NCBI GenBank assembly: GCA_964459635.1 | Contig: CAYWMQ010000001.1 | Span: 1 to 64,000 of the forward strand | Reading direction: 5' to 3' | Source: CAYWMQ01 sp964459635 | GTDB lineage: Bacteria > Patescibacteriota > Minisyncoccia > Phycocordibacterales > UBA12088 | Length of the DNA stretch: 64,000 nt | Shown: one piece after another, positions 42,041 through 49,151 of the stretch | Layout of the letters: each line of letters opens with the position of its first letter | How positions within the stretch are numbered: the first letter of the stretch is position 1 | Program-made: the position numbers and the translations under genes | Notes under the pieces: generated by a model | Databases searched by the model: none | What the model was told of the DNA's origin: nothing | Seen by the model: only the letters and a program-made list of their open reading frames with translations

Positions 42041-43433
42041 GGTGGCGCTACAAAGTGCCTCGCGTGCACCCACAACAGGGGCGCGGTTTTTCTTGCTTCT
42101 TATACTTTCTACTTTCTACTTCCTACTTGCTACTTTCTACCTTCTACTTTCTACTCCCGTCTTTGCCCAAGACGCCCTCACGCTCACCATCACACCGCCC
42201 TTGATACAGGTGAACTTGGATCCCGGGCAAACATGGACGAGCAGCATTCGAGTAGTGAACGGCAACCGCTACGAGGTTACGGTATACGCAGACCCCGTGC
42301 CGTTTACGGCAGAAGGTGAGGGTGGCCGCCCGCGCATAGTCTTGTCGACCAAAGCAGCGGACAATGCCACGGCAAACGGCGTAGCGGCGTGGCTGGACGT
42401 GCCGCAGGAACCTATCATCATCGGCCCCGAGCAGACGCACGAGGTACCGTTCACCATACGCGTGCCGGCAGACGCGCCGCCGGGCGGACATTATGCCGCG
42501 GTCCTGATAGGCAACAAGCCGGGTGCGGGCGCGGCGGAAGGCGGCACGGTCACGGTCTCAAGCTCTATTGCGTCATTGCTCCTGCTCACCGTTTCCGGCA
42601 ATATCGACGAGCGCGGGCGTATACGCGACTTTGTGACGGAGCGGCATCTCTACGATAAGCCTGAGGCGCGCTTTTCGCTGCGCTTTGAGAACCAAGGCAA
42701 TGTGCACATCCAGCCGCAGGGGGATATAGTCATTTACAACCACTTCGGTAAAGAGCGCGGGAGAGTCACCCTTGGCCAAGGGGGCAACTTCGGCAATGTG
42801 CTTCCCGGAAGTATCCGTCAGTTCAGCTTCGAATGGATCGCGGACGCGGGAGGCTGGGATATCGGCCGGTACCGCGCAGAGGCAACGTTTGCATATGGTA
42901 AAGACAGCAAACGGTTCGCCAGTGCGACAACATACTTCTGGGTGCTTCCACTTGGGCGTATCGCGCTGCTTGCAGGCGGCTTGGCGCTGTTCATATGGTT
43001 TATCGGGTGGAGCTTGCGGCTTTACGTACGCCGAGCGTTGGCTCTGGAAGCACAGCGTATCGCTAGCACCGATCCTCCGCTTCAAGCCCGTGCGGCAGTG
43101 CGCCCCGCGGAGCCCGTTCAGGAGCATGTGGCACCACAGATCGTTTCACCACGTACGTACTTGCGGCCTATCGAGCGAGGTATCGTCGATCTGCGCGCCC
43201 TCGCGCGTCCCGTTGATTCCGAATCCGGTCCGCAAGCGGGGCATGTGCTCGTCAGCCGTTTGCACCGCACGCGCGCGTTTCTACGCAGGTACCGTGTCTT
43301 TTTCATCTTCCTTGCCGTCGTAGGGGCAGCGCTTCTGATGGGGCGGACCTTGCTGCGCGATGTGCTCACGTACGAGCGCGCATACGAAGTGGAGGTGCTG
43401 GATCCGGAAGCACCGAAGTCAGACGCACCGTAA
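42000..43433 (+). CDS. membrane-anchored Ig-fold protein, DUF916-like, second paralogue
   Basis: The 477-aa protein has the same layout as the 40754 protein: signal peptide, Ig-like domain with VPFTIRVPADAPPGGHYAAVLIG, a second beta domain ending TTYFWVLPL, a membrane span (LLAGGLALFIWFIGWSL), a basic tail and a second hydrophobic span (FFIFLAVVGAALLMG). Its signal peptide core, STFYFLLATFYLLLSTP, is encoded by eight tandem 7-nt units (42103-42158). ATG 42000 overlaps the previous gene; GTG 42042, 1 nt after that gene's stop, is an equally good start and gives a more usual n-region. A 9-bp hairpin AACACGTGC/GCACGTGTT follows the stop. Confidence 0.72.
   Translation: MLKLTPFNSNPAGRVALQSASRAPTTGARFFLLLILSTFYFLLATFYLLLSTPVFAQDALTLTITPPLIQVNLDPGQTWTSSIRVVNGNRYEVTVYADPVPFTAEGEGGRPRIVLSTKAADNATANGVAAWLDVPQEPIIIGPEQTHEVPFTIRVPADAPPGGHYAAVLIGNKPGAGAAEGGTVTVSSSIASLLLLTVSGNIDERGRIRDFVTERHLYDKPEARFSLRFENQGNVHIQPQGDIVIYNHFGKERGRVTLGQGGNFGNVLPGSIRQFSFEWIADAGGWDIGRYRAEATFAYGKDSKRFASATTYFWVLPLGRIALLAGGLALFIWFIGWSLRLYVRRALALEAQRIASTDPPLQARAAVRPAEPVQEHVAPQIVSPRTYLRPIERGIVDLRALARPVDSESGPQAGHVLVSRLHRTRAFLRRYRVFFIFLAVVGAALLMGRTLLRDVLTYERAYEVEVLDPEAPKSDAP
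42103..42158 (+). repeat. heptanucleotide tract TACTTTC inside a signal-peptide coding region
   Basis: Eight consecutive 7-nt units of TACTTTC or one- to two-base variants. Three units equal 21 nt, so the protein shows a 7-residue period (STFYFLL, then ATFYLLL, then STP). Confidence 0.9.
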
Positions 43434-43452
43434 CACGTGCGTAGCACGTGTT

Positions 43453-44541
43453 GTGCAAGAGTGCTCCATCCTTTGGGGACGTTGTGGCGTAGACGGCATT
43501 GTGCGATGCAGGGGTGATCTCGCGCGGGCAGTGTCACTCGCTCGCGTACCGCTTCAAGCACAGGGCCTGGGCATAAAAGTGCAGCCGTCAACCATTGAAG
43601 AGCGTCTTGATCCGGGCGGCTCGGTGGAGGGTGTGCTCACTATCACCAACGAGAGCGATGCTCCACAGGTCTACAAGATAGGTACGCGCGACGTAACAGG
43701 CATGGAGCTCTCCGGCAGACCGAACTTTTCGGATAAACCGGGCGGTGAAGACCCGTATGCTGCGTCTGCGTGGGTACGCCCGCAGAAAGACAGCGTTCCT
43801 CTTGCGGCATGGGAGGCGGTAGAGGTGCCGTACCGTATTGAGGTACCGACTGACGCGAGTCCCGGCGGGTACTTTGCGGCTATCTTCGTGACGCGCGAGG
43901 CAGATGGTATTGCCGAGTCGGGAGCGAGTGTTGGCTTTCACGTGGCGGCGCTCGTAAACCTACGCGTCAACGGCGAGGTGCGTGAGGACTTGGTGCTGAA
44001 GGAGTTTAGTACCGGGCGCGCTGTACATACCGACCTCGAGGTGGAATTTACCGCTCGCATGGAAAACACCGGCACCGTACATGAGCGGCCCGTGGGTATC
44101 ATTACCATTGCGGACATGTTCGGCAAAGAAGCGGGGAAGGTGATGCTTAACGAAAACGAGGGGGCGATACTGCCACGTTCCGAGCGTCTATTTGATACTA
44201 CGTGGAAGGGAGAGGGCTTCCACGTGGGCCGGTACACGGCACTTCTCAGCGTGACATATGGGAATGACGCGAAGCAAACGGTCACACGTTCGACTACGTT
44301 TTGGATTGTACCGCTCCGGGACACGGCAGCCTTTGCGGGAGCTATTGTAGTGGCACTTGCGCTCATCTTGCTTGGTATGCGGGCCTATGTACGCCGGCAG
44401 CTTCGCCGTGCGGGCTACGATGCACAGACCGTACGTATCCGTGAGCAGAGCTCTTTTGCGGCAAAGCTTAGTCGTGTGCTTGTCTGGCTCGCGGCCCTAC
44501 TCGCACTCATGGTCGTTGCAGTGGTGGTGTTCTTCGCGTAG
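43453..44541 (+). CDS. membrane-anchored Ig-fold protein, DUF916-like, third paralogue, signal peptide not evident
   Basis: The mature region matches the two preceding genes: QPSTIEERLDPGGSVEGVLTI, VPYRIEVPTDASPGGYFAAIFV, TTFWIVPL, then a membrane span (AFAGAIVVALALILLGMRAYV) and a second C-terminal span (VLVWLAALLALMVVAVVVFF). The N-terminus is odd: between the previous stop and QAQGLGIKVQ no frame gives a normal signal peptide, only VVQECSILWGRCGVDG-like sequence. GTG 43453 and GTG 43501 are candidate starts; an ATG at 43360 lies inside the previous gene. The region may have lost or frameshifted its signal peptide, or may use a non-standard start. The last 360 residues are secure. Confidence 0.65.
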   Translation: MQECSILWGRCGVDGIVRCRGDLARAVSLARVPLQAQGLGIKVQPSTIEERLDPGGSVEGVLTITNESDAPQVYKIGTRDVTGMELSGRPNFSDKPGGEDPYAASAWVRPQKDSVPLAAWEAVEVPYRIEVPTDASPGGYFAAIFVTREADGIAESGASVGFHVAALVNLRVNGEVREDLVLKEFSTGRAVHTDLEVEFTARMENTGTVHERPVGIITIADMFGKEAGKVMLNENEGAILPRSERLFDTTWKGEGFHVGRYTALLSVTYGNDAKQTVTRSTTFWIVPLRDTAAFAGAIVVALALILLGMRAYVRRQLRRAGYDAQTVRIREQSSFAAKLSRVLVWLAALLALMVVAVVVFFA

Positions 44542-44621
44542 ACCCCCTGTGCACGTGTGTGTTGCGCGCAGACATCAGCCTTGATACGGTAGAGGTACCG
44601 ATCGTGCATGTCGCCTTCACA

Positions 44622-44649
44622 CTCTAAACTCTACACTATCCACTAAGTA
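44622..44649. repeat. heptanucleotide tract CTCTAAA in the 44.6-kb gap
   Basis: Four 7-nt units (CTCTAAA, CTCTACA, CTATCCA, CTAAGTA) end 7 nt before ATG 44657. They match the unit at 15017. Confidence 0.7.
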
Positions 44650-44656
44650 CCCAGGT

Positions 44657-45016
44657 ATGCTCTGGCGCTACACGCGACGCGATACAAAAGTCCTGCTGCT
44701 TGCAACGCTGCTCACCGTGAGCGGCTACGCGTACCTTTTGGCGGACAGCTGGAAGCATGAGCTTGTGCAGAGCATGCAGACAGCCCAGGTAGTGGGGGTG
44801 TTTGCGTCCGTGGCACCCAACGAAGCGAACACGCGCATGGCCGCTCTTGACGCGCGCGAGGCGGAATTACAGGCGCGCGAGTCTTTGCTTTTCGAAGAGA
44901 TAACGCGTCGCGACCGGACCATGCTCGTCATCGTCACAGCGATAGGCGCGGTGCTCTTGGTTCTCATTTTGCTTAATTTCTACCTTGACCAAAAGCGGCG
45001 GATGTCGCTGGCGTGA
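44657..45016 (+). CDS. small two-span membrane protein (119 aa)
   Basis: I do not recognise the family. The protein has an N-terminal span (VLLLATLLTVSGYAYLLA), a central helical segment of about 60 residues with coiled-coil character (MAALDAREAELQARESLLFEEITRRD), and a C-terminal span (MLVIVTAIGAVLLVLILLNFYL). It follows the three Ig-fold genes and may assemble with them in the membrane. There is no Shine-Dalgarno; a heptanucleotide tract ends 7 nt upstream. Confidence 0.65.
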   Translation: MLWRYTRRDTKVLLLATLLTVSGYAYLLADSWKHELVQSMQTAQVVGVFASVAPNEANTRMAALDAREAELQARESLLFEEITRRDRTMLVIVTAIGAVLLVLILLNFYLDQKRRMSLA

Positions 45017-45172
45017 AAACGAAAGGCACCTGCCGATAGCAGGAAAGTTAAAAGTGCATTACACGCGTTAACGTCGGCGGTCGTCTAACTGGACCTACAC
45101 GGTCTAAGGCATTTTGGTGGCGTGAAGTCATGGCAAACCGTCTATGGCTTTCACTCCCGTGTGCTGTTACGT

Positions 45173-45204
45173 AGCGTGTTACGTAGCATGCTACGTAACA
45201 CGCT
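45173..45204. repeat. 32-bp perfect palindrome
   Basis: Arms AGCGTGTTACGTAGCA and TGCTACGTAACACGCT meet without a loop at 45188/45189. Confidence 0.9.
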
Positions 45205-45390
45205 GTGCGGTAGGTGTTCAGCCGCCCGATTACGCAGCCAAGCTGTGCGAGTTCTGTTCGGGCGCGCCCCATGTTCGACTTACGAAGTCGAACATACGAG
45301 CACACCGACTCAAATGCACCTATAAAATTTCTACTTTTGTGGACTACGCGCGCTGCTATCTGGCTACTCGGTGTAGTCACGTTTGGATTT

Positions 45391-45410
45391 CCTGCCTGCC
45401 GGCAGGCAGG
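45391..45410. repeat. 20-bp palindrome CCTGCCTGCC/GGCAGGCAGG
   Basis: The palindrome is perfect and built of 4-nt units. I recall GCCTGCCGGCAGGC-type palindromes as dispersed elements in Parcubacteria genomes; only one copy was noticed here. Confidence 0.8.
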
Positions 45411-45519
45411 TACATTTTAACTTTTGACTTTTGTTACCCTCCCCCTCCAGGTGGATAAGCTGTTCATGGTGTAGCTCCACTCGCGGTACAATATAGGTAC
45501 GGATCATATCCGCCCCCGA

Positions 45520-46380
45520 ATGATCCAGTCACTCACACGGACCGTTGCGGTCTCTGTGTGCTCCGTTATTTTGACGACGCTTGCAGTGAATGCAACGGAC
45601 AGCATCAATGTACCCGCCGGTAGCATGCTCGCGGGCGTGTTTGGGGCGAGTACCTCTGTGGACACCGGTCCGTGTCCCAAAGATATGCGCCTGGTGAAGC
45701 AAGCACTCGTTCCCTTTTGTGTAGATGCGTACGAGGCGGCGGCAGGTGACAGTTGCCCGTATGAGACGCCCCGAAGCGTTGACGAGACGAACAAGAACCT
45801 TTCGGGGGCTTCATGTGCACCGGTATCCAAGGCCGGCACCACACCATGGCGTTTTGTGGACGTTGTCCAAGCGCAAGCGGCCTGCTCCAGAGCCGGCAAG
45901 AGGCTGCTGACTGCAGACGAATGGTACAAAGCCTCACTTGGAACCCCCGACACGTCGTCAGAGTTTACCGGTGAGCAGTGCAACGTGGCGCGCAACCTCG
46001 CCGATGGTGTCGCCCCTACGGGAAGCGCCGCCCGGTGCGTATCCGATGCCGGTGCATACGACATGGTGGGCAACGTGTGGGAGTGGGTGGATGGCGCGGT
46101 ACGTGATGGTGTGTTCGAGGGACGTTCTTTGCCACGGAGCGGGTACGTGCAGGGCGCGGATACGAGCGGCATAGCGTACGAAACAGCGAGCGGCGCGCAA
46201 GCTGCGTTCGGCAGAGACCGCTTCTGGTCGGACAGCATCGGCACGATGGGGCTGATGCGTGGCGGCTACTTCGACAGCGAAGGTGATGCGGGTGTATTCA
46301 GCATATACGCTGCCAGTCCCCCCACCTTTGCCGGGGAGGCGGTAGGCTTCCGCTGTGCCACTGCACCGAAGAACCCGTAA
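45520..46380 (+). CDS. secreted formylglycine-generating-enzyme (FGE/SUMF1)-like protein
   Basis: The 286-aa protein has a signal peptide (VAVSVCSVILTTLAVNA) and a single FGE-sulfatase domain: VPFCVDAYEA, then VDVVQAQAACSRAGKRLLTADEWYKAS, GAYDMVGNVWEWVDG and a terminal GGYFDSE...FAGEAVGFRCA. In true FGEs this fold oxidises a sulfatase cysteine, but many bacterial relatives are binding or structural domains. No sulfatase gene is in the window, so an enzymatic role is doubtful. It directly precedes the dockerin protein (7-nt gap) and may share its transcript. There is no Shine-Dalgarno. Confidence 0.75.
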   Translation: MIQSLTRTVAVSVCSVILTTLAVNATDSINVPAGSMLAGVFGASTSVDTGPCPKDMRLVKQALVPFCVDAYEAAAGDSCPYETPRSVDETNKNLSGASCAPVSKAGTTPWRFVDVVQAQAACSRAGKRLLTADEWYKASLGTPDTSSEFTGEQCNVARNLADGVAPTGSAARCVSDAGAYDMVGNVWEWVDGAVRDGVFEGRSLPRSGYVQGADTSGIAYETASGAQAAFGRDRFWSDSIGTMGLMRGGYFDSEGDAGVFSIYAASPPTFAGEAVGFRCATAPKNP

Positions 46381-46387
46381 GTCACAT

Positions 46388-48361
46388 ATGGAAGAACGAG
46401 AAAGTCCACCCCCTGTAATAGAGGAGCATGCGCAGCGAGACGCATCGACCTTGTGTGTACGTAAGATGGCAGGCCGTCACTTTTCGTTGCGCTTAGGCAG
46501 TCGACAGCCTTTTTTGTCTTTTGTCTTTTGTCTTTTGTATCTCGTGCTCCTGTTCTCTTTTCTCTATACGTCGCACTCGGCATTTGCCACAAGCTATCTC
46601 TCTCGCATTTCAGACCTTATCTCCACCAGTGCGCCGGGCGCGGCTGCGAACCACACGCTTCGTTTCACTATAGCTCAAGCGATACCGCCCAACGGTGCCA
46701 TTGAAGTGCTTTTCAACCGCGGGGGTTTCACTATCCCCGGGGCACTTAATTTTACCGATGTGGACCTTGGTTTTTCGGCAGTATCCGGGGGCCCCTATAC
46801 CGAGCGTCCGCTATCTTCCGTGCAGACGGGCGGTACGGACCGGGTGGTGGTCACAAGCGGTAGCGCGGGCAAGATACGGTTCGACCTCAACACGTCGGTA
46901 GGTATTGCGGCAGGCAGCGAGTTGCGCATCAAGATAGGCACGAACGCCACGTTCGGTACGGTGGGTGATCAGCGCATTCTGCTCCCTACGGCCACCACAT
47001 CTCACCCGGTGACTGTGTACACATACGATGCGGCTGATGCCGAGCTTGACTACGGCGAAACGCGTATAGCGGTAGTGGAGCAAGTGACAGCGGGCCCGGT
47101 AGATACCGATGACGTCACGCCGCCCGTGGTGCTTGCGGCATACCCTTCCGGGCTGCTTCAAGTGGGAACGAGGGCTGTACAGATGTGGGTAGTTACCGAT
47201 GAGCTTACGGCGTGCAGATGGGCGACCTCAAGTATGGCGTACGCAAGCATGCCGTACTCTTTCACCTCCACAAGCACATTCGGGCTTGCGTACTGGAATT
47301 TTGCCACATACGGCGGACTTGAAGATGATACTGAGTACAATGCGTACATCCGCTGCGTTGACTTTCGTTCTAACGAAATAGATCCCGATTACATCCTTTC
47401 CTTTACCGTAGGTATTACGCCCGGTAGTGCAAGCTCAACAGCCACCACGACCGGCACAGGTACCGGCACAGGTACGGGCACATCGACCGGCACATCGACC
47501 GGCACCGGTACCGGCACCGGTACCGGAGGAGGACCGTCGGGTTCCGGCTCGGGCAATGGCCCCAATGGCGGCGATGGGGCAGGGTCGGGCGGGGGTGGGT
47601 CCGGGCAGTCGGGCTCCGGTGACAAGCTGCCCCAGGCGGATGTGCAGGTGTCGGGATGGGCGTACCCGGGCTCTACGGTAACACTGCTTCGCGACGGGGC
47701 GATAGTGGCTACGCAGGCCGCGGGAGGCGGCGGCGAGTTCCTGCACCTTACGGAAGGTATCGACCGCGGCATATACTCCTTTGCCGTGTATGCGACCGAC
47801 TCAAAGGGAACACGTAGTGCGACATACGCCACTACGCTCGGCCTGCGTTCGAATACGCTCAACAAGCTTGCGAACATTATGCTCCCGCCCACCGTCTCGG
47901 TCGTGGCCGCTTCCGTAGACCCGGGTAAGCCTGTCGAGGTGAGCGGTTACTCCGCGCCAAGTGCCAAAGTCACCGCATGGCTGCGGCCCAGGCTTGCGGT
48001 GGTATCGGCGGCGGACGTGGTGGCGAGTACCACCGCGCTCGCGAACGGCATATACACGCTCAGCATTCCGACCACGGGGCTCACACAGGGTACGTACGAG
48101 CTCGTTGCGCAAGCTGCTCATGCGAACGGCACCGTGCAGAGCGACAAGAGCGCGCGGCTTGCCGTAGGACTTGGCGTTCAAGTGACACAAAACACGGGCT
48201 GCAAAGACGGCGACCTCAACTGCGACGGCTCAGTGAACCTCATAGACTTTTCGATCCTTCTTTTCAACTGGAACACCGCGAGCACCGTTGCAGACATAAA
48301 CAAAGACGGGACCGTCTCGCTGCCGGACTTCTCGATACTGCTCTTCAATTGGACGGGGTAG
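46388..48361 (+). CDS. secreted protein with C-terminal dockerin domain
   Basis: The protein has about 657 residues. The signal peptide core (FLSFVFCLLYLVLLFSFLY) is encoded by four TTTTGTC-type 7-nt units. Then come a beta-sandwich domain (HTLRFTIAQAIPPNGAIEVLFNRGGF), an Ig-like domain, a Thr/Gly linker (GTGTGTGTST...) running into a Gly/Ser linker, two Ig-like domains and a C-terminal type I dockerin. The dockerin has two calcium-loop repeats, DLNCDGSVNLIDFSILLFNW and DINKDGTVSLPDFSILLFNW. A cohesin protein is encoded 0.8 kb downstream, making them likely partners. ATG 46388 is assumed; ATG 46466 would give a more usual signal peptide. Confidence 0.82.
   Translation: MEERESPPPVIEEHAQRDASTLCVRKMAGRHFSLRLGSRQPFLSFVFCLLYLVLLFSFLYTSHSAFATSYLSRISDLISTSAPGAAANHTLRFTIAQAIPPNGAIEVLFNRGGFTIPGALNFTDVDLGFSAVSGGPYTERPLSSVQTGGTDRVVVTSGSAGKIRFDLNTSVGIAAGSELRIKIGTNATFGTVGDQRILLPTATTSHPVTVYTYDAADAELDYGETRIAVVEQVTAGPVDTDDVTPPVVLAAYPSGLLQVGTRAVQMWVVTDELTACRWATSSMAYASMPYSFTSTSTFGLAYWNFATYGGLEDDTEYNAYIRCVDFRSNEIDPDYILSFTVGITPGSASSTATTTGTGTGTGTGTSTGTSTGTGTGTGTGGGPSGSGSGNGPNGGDGAGSGGGGSGQSGSGDKLPQADVQVSGWAYPGSTVTLLRDGAIVATQAAGGGGEFLHLTEGIDRGIYSFAVYATDSKGTRSATYATTLGLRSNTLNKLANIMLPPTVSVVAASVDPGKPVEVSGYSAPSAKVTAWLRPRLAVVSAADVVASTTALANGIYTLSIPTTGLTQGTYELVAQAAHANGTVQSDKSARLAVGLGVQVTQNTGCKDGDLNCDGSVNLIDFSILLFNWNTASTVADINKDGTVSLPDFSILLFNWTG
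46512..46539 (+). repeat. heptanucleotide tract TTTTGTC inside a signal-peptide coding region
   Basis: Four consecutive units, TTTTGTC three times and TTTTGTA once, encode part of the hydrophobic core of the dockerin protein's signal peptide. Confidence 0.85.
47450..47526 (+). repeat. Thr-Gly linker repeat
   Basis: ACCGGCACAGGT- and ACCGGCACATCG-type 6- and 12-nt units encode an alternating Gly-Thr/Ser-Thr linker in the dockerin protein. It is slippage-prone DNA whose length may vary between strains. Confidence 0.8.
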
Positions 48362-48365
48362 CGTT

Positions 48366-48507
48366 GAAAACTGAAAAACAAGATAACTGAAACAAAAAAA
48401 ACAACGACATGCGTCTCGGACGATGCGATTGAGGTATCAAGTTGTGTAGGGGCAGTCGCTTTAAGCTCGCGTTTTTTGTTTTCTCTATCTTTTGTTTTTC
48501 AGTTTTC
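48366..48507. repeat. long inverted repeat in the gap before hsp20
   Basis: The left arm 48366-48385 (starts GAAAACTGAAAAACAA) is complementary to 48486-48507 except for a 2-nt indel, around 100 nt of loop. The right side (48470-48510) is again built of T-rich 7-nt-like units. Confidence 0.7.
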
Positions 48508-48557
48508 TCTTTATCCACACGTTACGCTCGCATATGCACATGCGCATGCACGTGTGG

Positions 48558-48566
48558 TGCTATACT
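48558..48566 (+). promoter_or_regulatory. extended -10 promoter of hsp20
   Basis: TGC-TATACT at 48558-48566 predicts a start near 48573 and a leader of about 56 nt. No CIRCE element is present. Confidence 0.5.
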
Positions 48567-48628
48567 CTGAGTAACAACGCTCCGGGCGACCGGCCATCAC
48601 GCGTTCTTTAGGATAAGTTCTATCTCCT

Positions 48629-49135
48629 ATGGCTACATTCATGGATAAGCTCAAAGGCCGCGGCCTTACCGAAAAGGGCGGAAGTCTCTCCGCCGGCAGT
48701 GCCGCCGATCATGCGGGTACTCCCGCGATGGGCCACCAAGAGGTGGTCCCGAGCCGCGCACTCCAGCTTCCCGTAGACGTGTTCCAATCGGACGACGAGA
48801 TCATCATATACGCACAGCTTGCCGGTATGGACATGCATACGCTCGACGTTTCCATAGCGGGAGATAATGACGTGGTGGCCATCCAAGGCACAAGCTTGCG
48901 CCCCGAGCATCTCATGCATGATGCGCATGCGGGCAGAAATGGGGACTATACGCTCGAAGAGTGCCACTGGGGTGATTTTTACCGCCAGATCATCTTGCCC
49001 GATGAAATTGATCCGGAGCGTGCGGAAGCCAAAACGAAAGACGGCGTGCTTGCGCTACGTCTGCCGCTGGCAGGCAAGGCTGTCAAAGGCCGCAAACTGA
49101 ACATCGTGCGTGCGGATGAACAGCCGCAGCAATAG
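48629..49135 (+). CDS. small heat-shock protein, Hsp20/alpha-crystallin family
   Basis: The 168-aa protein has a variable N-terminus and an alpha-crystallin domain (about residues 48-155): LPVDVFQSDDEIIIYAQLAGMDMHTLDVSIAGDND, FYRQIILPDEIDPERAEAKTKDGVLALRLPLAG. It is an ATP-independent chaperone that holds unfolding proteins in the cytoplasm. An insert of about 20 residues with several His/Met precedes the core strand. It lies between the dockerin and cohesin genes but looks transcribed from its own extended -10. Confidence 0.88.
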   Translation: MATFMDKLKGRGLTEKGGSLSAGSAADHAGTPAMGHQEVVPSRALQLPVDVFQSDDEIIIYAQLAGMDMHTLDVSIAGDNDVVAIQGTSLRPEHLMHDAHAGRNGDYTLEECHWGDFYRQIILPDEIDPERAEAKTKDGVLALRLPLAGKAVKGRKLNIVRADEQPQQ

Positions 49136-49151
49136 CGCACGAGCTCGCGCT

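Larger units (their letters stand above)
45017..45519. other. 503-bp gene-free region rich in palindromes
   Basis: No convincing coding frame is visible on either strand. It contains a CCTGC/GCAGG hairpin (45029-45043) and direct copies of GTTACGTAGC leading into a 32-bp perfect palindrome (45173-45204). It also has an 11-bp stem ATGTTCGACTT/AAGTCGAACAT (45271-45295), a 20-bp palindrome (45391-45410) and AT-rich 7-nt-like sequence at 45415-45435. TACAAT at 45487-45492 is a probable -10 for the 45520 gene. It could be a structured RNA or a hotspot for palindromic repeats. Confidence 0.6.

Noticed and set aside
42103..42158. The 7-nt tract as a CRISPR or VNTR artefact
   Set aside because: It is in frame within a plausible signal peptide, and equivalent tracts occur in two other signal peptides.
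45080..45135. A tRNA-like segment (GTCGTCTAACTGG...GGTCTAAGGC)
   Set aside because: No acceptor stem, anticodon arm or T-arm consensus can be assembled.
48610..48628. An RNA thermometer before hsp20 (AGGA pairing with TCCT next to the ATG)
   Set aside because: Only four continuous pairs form, and the spacing to ATG is wrong for that AGGA to be the Shine-Dalgarno.
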